Of a stretch of DNA of 64,000 nt, positions 58,196 through 64,000 are shown in pieces. Position 1 is the first letter of the stretch. Every line of letters starts with the position of its first letter. The stretch covers positions 372,001 through 436,000 of the forward strand of contig JADJYE010000003.1 of the NCBI GenBank assembly GCA_016719945.1, given 5' to 3'. A program made the translations under genes and the position numbers. Below the pieces are notes generated by a model that ran no database searches, was not told the origin of the DNA, and saw only the letters and a list, made by a program, of their open reading frames with translations. Source of the DNA: Polyangiaceae bacterium (GTDB lineage Bacteria > Myxococcota_A > Polyangia > Polyangiales > Polyangiaceae).

Positions 58196-58758
58196 CGCGC
58201 AGGCTCCAGGTACGGCATGGGGTAGCGCGCCGGCAGATCCGCGAGGCTCGCGGCCAAGAGGCGCGCGGCCTCGAGCGCAGAGCCCGTCTTCGCGCTCACG
58301 CGCCGGCCTCCAGGCTCGGTCGTGGTCTTCGGCGAGCCGAGGGACGACAGCTGCTTGCTCAGCGCCTGCGCCGACCACGTCTCGCTTACCAGCAGCCGAG
58401 GCCCCAGCGCCTCGGCCGGGGCCCGCTCCGCGGCGCGGTGCTGCGCGAGCCGCTCCGAGAGCGCCTCGTCCACGTCGAAGCCGAAGTGGAACAGCGTCCA
58501 CAGCCCGTCGCCCCCGCCGATGCTCTTGCGCAGCCCCGCGTCGACCGTCGTCGCCACCTTGCGAACGAGCCCGAGGCTCGCCCACGCGTGCGTCCGCGGC
58601 GCGAGCCGGTGGAACAGATCGTAGCCCCCGAGCTTGTTCACCAGGTCCGACGACCACCACCCGAGCCGCGTCGGCTCGGCCCCCTGCTCCCCAGCCCACG
58701 CCACCGTGAGCTGGAGCGCGAGGATCTCGTCGAGCGCGTCGGGTGAGAGGGCGAGCAT
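58192..58758 (-). CDS. brxE: BREX type 6 protein BrxE
   Basis: This 188-residue helical protein is the first gene of the locus. WAGEQGAEPTRLGWWSSDL, NKLGGYDLFHRLAPRTHAWAS and TLFHFGFDVDEAL match the BrxE family. A brxE-brxA-brxB-brxC start is diagnostic of type 6 BREX. BrxE has no established activity. The ATG at 58758 faces the divergent ATPase gene (58872) across a gap of 113 bases that should contain the promoters for both, but I see no clear -35/-10 pair. Confidence 0.85.
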   Translation of the reverse strand: MLALSPDALDEILALQLTVAWAGEQGAEPTRLGWWSSDLVNKLGGYDLFHRLAPRTHAWASLGLVRKVATTVDAGLRKSIGGGDGLWTLFHFGFDVDEALSERLAQHRAAERAPAEALGPRLLVSETWSAQALSKQLSSLGSPKTTTEPGGRRVSAKTGSALEAARLLAASLADLPARYPMPYLEPAR

Positions 58759-58871
58759 CGAGGGCCCGGAGGGTAGCCGGATGGAGGGCCAGGTTGAAGC
58801 TGAAGCGGCGGGCGGAGGTGAGGGCTGGAGGCCTCACTTCGAGCGCGGCGGTGGGGGCCGAGCGCGTCGTC

Positions 58872-60548
58872 GTGGTAGAACCAACGCAGGCCACCGTGCA
58901 CGACCTCGACGAACAAGACCGAGCGATCCTTCGCCAGATCCTCGAGGCGTACGAGCGCGGGACGGAGCTGCCGAAGTACGCGGCGTTTCGGGTCCAGAAC
59001 GAGGCGAGCCGCGAGCGCATCGACCGGCTCGAGGGGCGTTATCTCCATCAGGTGGGCACCGATCGCGTCGGGCTCACGATCGAGGGAGTTCGAGCGTGCG
59101 ACACGGCGGAGGCCGAGCGCATGTTCGAGCGGATCAACGCGCTGGCTGCGGCGCTCAAGCGCCGCTACCGCGCGGACCTCGATGTCGAGCAAAAGGTCAG
59201 CATCCTCTCGGGCCAGACTGGGCTCTCGGCAGAGGAAATACGCAGGCTGGCAGGGCTGCTGAATCTGACAGGCGTCCTCAAGAACCACACGCTGGATGCT
59301 CAGGGCTGGGTGACCCGCCTGAGCCTTCGAGAGACCATCCTCGATCTCGAGCCGCTGGTCTGGCGTGCGTCCGTGGCTCCAGGCGGCAAGCTGCGTCTGG
59401 TTGACCTCACGATCGACGGGTATCGGCCGTTCGCGAGCTTCGCGGCTCGGTTGGACCCGCTGACGGTCATCATCGGAGCGAACGCGGCCGGCAAGAGCGC
59501 GCTGTTCGGGGCGCTGGAGCTGCTGAAGCATCTCGCCGTCGACGCTCTGCCGCCCGAGATCGATCCCTTCCTCGCCCCCGGCGCGCAGCTCTTCCACATC
59601 GGGCCCGAAGGGGCCGCTCGCGCGATCGAGCTCGGGCTCGGCCTCACGTCCGGGGAGGAGCCGCTCACCTACCGTTTCCGCGTCGCAGGATCCGTGGGAT
59701 CGCCGCGCGTCGAGTCAGAGGCGCTCGAGAGGACGTCGACGGAGCGGCCGTATTCGTACCTGAGCTTTGTCAACGGTGTCGGGCAGGCGAAGGACCCGTC
59801 GGATCTCGGTCGTCCTCGTGCTCCGTGGACGGTCAAGGCGAATGAGCTCGCCTTGCGACGTGTCGACCCGGGGCTTCGCACCGCCACCGTGGTCCGCGAC
59901 TTTCTGACCTCGTGGGGCTTCTACAGAGGCTTCGACGTCGGCCCAGAGGCACCCATGCGTGCGCCGACGGTGATCGAGCAGGAGCCGGTGCTCGCACCGA
60001 GCGGCGCCAACCTCGTGGCCGTTGTTCACACCATCTGCCTCGAGCACCCCGACACTCGCGAGGAGCTCGAAGGCCTGTTGGCGGCCGCGGTCCCGGGCTT
60101 CGTTGGAATTGGAGCGTCGGCTCGTGGGAAGGGGAGCGTCGTCCTCAGCTGGCGAGAGCGCGGCCTGAGCGAGCCGCTCACCTCGGCGGACCTCTCCGAC
60201 GGCACGCTGCGGCTGCTTGGATGGCTGGTGTTGGCGTTGGGCCCGAACGCTCCGCCGCTGATGTGCATCGACGAGCCCGAGCTCGGGCTGCATCCGCGCA
60301 CGTTGCCCATCCTCGCGGGCGCGTTCCGGCGCGCGGCGGAGCGCACGCAGCTCCTGATCGCGACGCACTCGCCGTACTTCCTCTCGCAGTTCGAGCTCGA
60401 TGAGATCGCCGTGATGCGCCGAGAGGACGGGCGCTCGCTTTGGCTGCGCCCGGCGTCGCAGGAGGCCCTGAAGCGCGAAGTGGAGGAGCTGGGCGCGGAC
60501 GCGATCGCCAAGATGCACATCAGCGACGAGCTGGAGGCTCGCTCGTGA
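58872..60548 (+). CDS. OLD/RecF-like AAA ATPase with N-terminal extension
   Basis: This protein has about 558 residues from GTG 58872 (GTG 58896 is an alternative). The first ~190 residues form a helical extension (TVHDLDEQDRAILRQILEAY, RIDRLEGRYLHQVGTD, LSAEEIRRLAGLLNLTGV) with winged-helix character and no family I recognise. The ATPase follows: IIGANAAGKSALFGAL (Walker A, ~202-209), LSWRERGL, LSDGTLRLLGWLV (signature), CIDEPELGLHP (Walker B, ~463) and IATHSPYFLSQF (H-loop). It is coupled to a DUF4276 gene by a GTGA overlap and divergent from BREX. I infer a sensor ATPase of a two-gene defence module. Confidence 0.8.
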   Translation: MVEPTQATVHDLDEQDRAILRQILEAYERGTELPKYAAFRVQNEASRERIDRLEGRYLHQVGTDRVGLTIEGVRACDTAEAERMFERINALAAALKRRYRADLDVEQKVSILSGQTGLSAEEIRRLAGLLNLTGVLKNHTLDAQGWVTRLSLRETILDLEPLVWRASVAPGGKLRLVDLTIDGYRPFASFAARLDPLTVIIGANAAGKSALFGALELLKHLAVDALPPEIDPFLAPGAQLFHIGPEGAARAIELGLGLTSGEEPLTYRFRVAGSVGSPRVESEALERTSTERPYSYLSFVNGVGQAKDPSDLGRPRAPWTVKANELALRRVDPGLRTATVVRDFLTSWGFYRGFDVGPEAPMRAPTVIEQEPVLAPSGANLVAVVHTICLEHPDTREELEGLLAAAVPGFVGIGASARGKGSVVLSWRERGLSEPLTSADLSDGTLRLLGWLVLALGPNAPPLMCIDEPELGLHPRTLPILAGAFRRAAERTQLLIATHSPYFLSQFELDEIAVMRREDGRSLWLRPASQEALKREVEELGADAIAKMHISDELEARS

Positions 60549-61216
60549 AGATCCTCGTGTACGTCGAAGGGCGCGCAGACGCGATCGCCTTGGAGAGCTT
60601 GCTGAAGCCCGTCACGGAGGTTGCCCGAAGGAATCGACGGTCCATTCGATTTCTGGGGCTCACCTCCAAGGCCGAGGTCCTCACTCAGGCGCCAAGGAAA
60701 GCGGCGTCCGAGCTGCGCGGAGCTGCCGATGCGTGGGTCTTCGCGCTGCCTGACCTGTATCCATCCGCAGGCTTCAACGATGCGCTGGCGCACAGGACAC
60801 GCGATGACCTGCTGGAGGTCCTGGTGCGGAGCTTTCGGCGTCGATGCTCGGAGCTCGGTGTGCCTGCGGAGCGACGCGATCGCTTTCGCGCTCATTGCCT
60901 GAAACACGACCTCGAGGCGTTGCTCCTGGCCAGCCCTGCGGCGCTTCGCGCACGCCTGAAGACAAGCGACGCCCTGAGCGGGCGTTGGCGTTTGCCCGTG
61001 GAGGACCAGAACCAGGACCGTCCGCCCAAGAAGGTCGTCGACGAGCTGTTCAACAAGTATCGACGGACTCGCTACGTCGACACCACAGAGGCACTCTGGA
61101 TACTCAGCAAGGCGAGCCTCGATGATCTCGTGAGCGCCTGTGCGGAGTCGTTCGCGCCATTCGTCCGCGAGCTGCGAGCCCTCGCCGAGCACGGAACCCT
61201 CGAAGCGTCGACCTGA
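60545..61216 (+). CDS. DUF4276 family protein (Toprim-like)
   Basis: This 223-residue protein opens with a VKILVYVEGRADAIALESLL strand typical of DUF4276, where the VEGxxD Glu and Asp resemble the Toprim metal site. AWVFALPDLYPS carries the second acidic strand, and FRAHCLKHDLEALLLAS is the late signature. The start GTG overlaps the ATPase stop. Paired ATPase-Toprim genes act in several phage-defence systems (Gabija and PARIS are examples, with different partner families), so an abortive nuclease role is plausible but inferred. It ends eight bases before the convergent helicase gene. Confidence 0.8.
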   Translation: MKILVYVEGRADAIALESLLKPVTEVARRNRRSIRFLGLTSKAEVLTQAPRKAASELRGAADAWVFALPDLYPSAGFNDALAHRTRDDLLEVLVRSFRRRCSELGVPAERRDRFRAHCLKHDLEALLLASPAALRARLKTSDALSGRWRLPVEDQNQDRPPKKVVDELFNKYRRTRYVDTTEALWILSKASLDDLVSACAESFAPFVRELRALAEHGTLEAST

Positions 61217-61224
61217 GGCTCGAG

Positions 61225-64000
61225 CTATCTCGCGGCGGAGCTGAGCTCCACCACCGCCCCCGCCGTGACAAAATGCAGCCAGCAGTCGATGCGCCTACCC
61301 GGCCGCGCGATCGCGAGCGCGTGCGCGTACGCGGCGAGCTGGGCCGCGAGCTCTCCCGCCTTGGCCCGCAGGGCGGCGTCGCTCGATCCCGGGAAGCTCT
61401 TGTGGTCGACGATGACGAGCCGATCGTCGGTCTCGAGGAGGAGATCGATGCGGCCGTCGATCAAGCGCTCGCCGTGCTCGGTCCCGAGGCGGACCTCGAT
61501 GGGGATCTCGCGGCGCCAGCGCGCTCCCGGGACCTGTCGCTCGACGAACGCTGAGAAGGACTCCGAGGCGAGGAGGAGGCTCTCCGGCGCCAGCGCGCCG
61601 CGCGCGCCGTGCCCTGTGAGCAGCCGCCCGGCTCGCTCGAGCCTCGCGTCGCGCGACAGGCCGGGGAGATCGCAGGCGAGGAAGGCGTGCACCGCGTCGC
61701 CGAGGTCGCTCCACTCGACCGCGGCCGCGGTCTCGAGTGGCAGTGGGTCGTGGAGGCGGTGGAGGGCGGCGAGCTGGAGGGCGGGAAAGGGCGCCGACGC
61801 GTCCGCCGCCGACGGCTTGATGCGATAGGGGGGAGCGCTCAGGGCCTCGCCGCGCGAGAACCAAGTGCGTGGGCCGTTCTTCTGAATGGGCGCGGCTTCA
61901 TCGCCGGCGGTGAGGCTCCACGCGAGCGCCTCCACCTCGAGCTGGCCGGCGCTCGGAGAGCCTACGCGGAGCGTGACCTTCGCGTCATGCTCGACGGGGG
62001 GAGGGGAGGACGAGCGCCGGCCGACCTTCGCGGTCGCTCAGCTCCAGGAGCCAGGACACCTGCGGGGCGCCATTCTTGAGCTGAGTGGCGAGGATGAGGA
62101 CATCGCGCGGCCGCGTGAAGCCGACGTAGAGCAGGCGCGCCCGCTCTCGCCGCTTGCGCTCGGTGAGGCGCGTCCCTGCGGTCGACGCGAGCGCGTTGCT
62201 CTCGAGCGATGCGTCCCCACTCTGCCCGTAGGGCCACGGCCAGTAGCGGATCCAGCGACCCGCGAGCGGTGCCTCTGGATCGAGCGCGTGGGCTTCGGTC
62301 TCGGGCGCGACGTCGAACACCTCGCGATCGCGCGCCGTCTTGTCGAGCGAGGACAAGATCACGACGGGCCACTCGAGCCCCTTGGCGCGATGGTACGTCG
62401 TGAGGGTGATGGCGTCGTCGTCCGAGCCCGCGTGCTGCTCGTCGCCCTGCTTGGCCTCGCGATCTTCGTAGAAGGTGCGCTGGAGACCCTGGAGGAAGCG
62501 CAGCAGCCCGGCGAGCGACGCCCCCTCTCCTTGCTCCGCGCAGCGACGCTCGTACACCCCGGCGAACCGGCGCAGGGCGTCGAGGTTGGTAAGCCGCTGA
62601 GGCGGGTCCGGCCAGCGCGCGCAGAGCAGCGGCAGATCGAGCGCGACGAACGCGGCCTCGACCAGCTCGGCCGGTGTCGCGATCGCGGCGACGTCGCGCA
62701 GCGCGTCGAGGCGATGTCGCCACGTAGGCGTCGTGCGCTCGCGGCCCTCCTCGGGCGGCGCGAGCTCGCGATCGAGCCACGCGTCGGGGCCAAGGCCGTC
62801 CCAGCCCTGGAGGGCCTCCAGCTCGGCGACGCTCAGCCTGTCCTGCTCGTCGAGGACGTAGCGGAGCGCCGCGCCCAGCGCGACGCCCTCCGGGGTCTGG
62901 AGCAGCCCGCTGCGCGCCACGGCGGCTCGGTGGCCGAGCCTCGCCAGCGCGTCCGCGAGCTCGTGCGCTTCCTCGTTGGTCGCGACCAGCACCGCGACGT
63001 CGCCTGGTCGCAGGGGGCGTTTGTCGGCCGTGACGCGATCGTAGACGAGGGGGCGCTCTCCCTCACCGAGCAGGCGCGCGATCCCCTCCGCGAGGGCGCG
63101 CGCGTAGCCGGCCTTGTTGCCCGCTGCCGCGTACCAGATGCGCAGCGGCGGCCCAGCCGGCTCAGCGGGGGCCCCCTCGCGCGGCGTCACTCGCACCTCG
63201 TCGGGCGCGATCCCGTGCGACGCGAGCGCCGCGGTGAAGAGGGTGTTCGTGAGGTCGAGTAGCGGCGGGAGGGTGCGGTGGTTGACGCTGAGCGGCGTCA
63301 CGCCCCCGCCGTTCTCGCGCGCCCAACCAACGACGGCGTCCATCAGGGTCGGATCTGCGCCTGCGTACTCGAAGATGCACTGCTTCGGGTCCCCCACCCA
63401 ATACGAGCGACCTGCGAGCCGATGCAGCCGGAGGAACAGCGCGAGCTGGATGGGGCTCGAGTCCTGCAGCTCATCGACGACGCACAGCTTGAGGCGAGCC
63501 GACAGCTCCTGCGCGATGGGCTCGTCGTCGAGCAGCGTGAGAGCCTGGTCGACCATGTCGACGTAGTCGACCCGGTGTCGCTCGCGCTTCCAGGTCTCGT
63601 AATGGCGGAGCGTCAACGCCGCAGCCTTGTAGACCAGGTGGGTGAAGCGCTCGAGGTCGTGGTGGAAGAGCGGGTGACTGCGATGAGCGGCCGCGGCCTC
63701 GCGCAATGGGGCGATGAATGGCTCGGCCTTCTTGCTGCACTCCAGCCCCTCGACCGCGACCCACGCGCTCCAGGGGATACGGCTGTGCGCCAGATCTCGC
63801 TCGATCGAACGGAGCCGCTTGAGCGCCTCCTGCGTCTTCTTCGTCTCGTCTCCGCCCTGCGCTCGAGCGCCGCGCAGGTCGAGTCGAGCACCTCCGCGAA
63901 CGCACGATCGATGGGAGCGCCGTCCTTCATGGGCATCGGCAGCAGCGCGCGGAGCCCCCGAGCGATCGCCTGGCCATCCCGTCGAGCTCGTCCGCGCGGA
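61225..64000 (-). CDS. UvrD/AddA-like helicase-nuclease (partial, frame changes)
   Basis: The 5' end is outside the window, and Walker A is not included. Helicase motifs visible are VVDELQDSSPIQLALFLRL (II), YWVGDPKQCIFEYAGAD (III), TLTTYHRAKGLEWPVVIL (V) and RARLLYVGFTRPRDVLIL (VI). After a frame change at a C6 run near 61995, a PD-(D/E)XK nuclease domain follows (IDGRIDLLLETDDRLVIVDHKSF), giving an AddA/RecB-like order. Another frame change is needed near 63860, in the N-terminal region (APIDRAFAEVLDSTCAALE, then TKKTQEALKRL). It may be a RecBCD-type repair enzyme or a defence helicase-nuclease. Confidence 0.8.

Noticed and set aside
58872..61216. Calling the ATPase plus DUF4276 pair PARIS or Gabija
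   Set aside because: PARIS uses a DUF4435 partner and Gabija a UvrD-like helicase partner with an OLD-type nuclease. Neither matches, so I left it as an unnamed module.

Overview
This is a high-GC chromosome or draft-contig segment, most likely from a myxobacterium of the Polyangiales type. The evidence is qualitative: very high GC throughout, three Ser/Thr protein kinases each paired with an exported TPR or PEGA protein, an FHA/sigma-54 activator, many lipoproteins whose lipobox is followed by Gly-rich (GGAGG-type) linkers, and an orphan VgrG cluster. I see no rRNA, tRNA or CRISPR array.

Layout. 1-5 kb: the end of a ferredoxin-like gene, an unknown gene overlapping an Eco57I-type DNA methyltransferase, an isochorismatase-like hydrolase and an arrestin-like protein. 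5-24.6 kb: envelope and signalling genes. These are Cys-rich repeat lipoproteins, an FHA/sigma-54 regulator, three kinase plus TPR/PEGA cassettes, several lipoproteins, a DUF502 membrane protein, an alpha/beta hydrolase, an L,D-transpeptidase, a pilin-like protein, and a convergent intergenic region holding tandem palindromes and an 18-bp tandem repeat. 24.6-28.4 kb: a TetR regulator with a clear inverted-repeat operator, leading a HlyD/FtsX/ABC-ATPase exporter operon. 28.4-34.9 kb: an orphan type VI spike cluster on the minus strand (VgrG, LysM/peptidoglycan-binding adaptor, multi-membrane-segment candidate effector, small beta-propeller protein). 34.9-40.5 kb: a scrambled stretch with a partial duplication (438 bp against 640 bp), a TIGR02996 protein, a SAM methyltransferase, two poorly preserved genes, a poly-G artefact-like patch and a truncated AraC regulator.

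40.5-64 kb: a defence island. The minus strand from 58.8 kb down to 40.6 kb carries the gene set and order of a type 6 BREX system: brxE, brxA, brxB, brxC, pglX, pglZ, brxD, brxHI. The first four genes are joined by 4-bp GTGA overlaps. Accessory genes interrupt it: a MazEF-like pair on the opposite strand between brxC and pglX, and a TIGR04255 gene plus a PIN-domain toxin pair between pglX and pglZ. Divergent from brxE is a two-gene module, an OLD/RecF-like ATPase with an unusual N-terminal extension and a DUF4276 (Toprim-like) partner. It converges with a UvrD/AddA-like helicase-nuclease that runs off the window end.

Sequence quality matters here. Many otherwise well-preserved genes change frame once, several of them at or near short C or G runs, which points to assembly indels. 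The 3' half of pglX has five or six frame changes in about 1 kb, well above that background, so real inactivation or variation of pglX should be considered.
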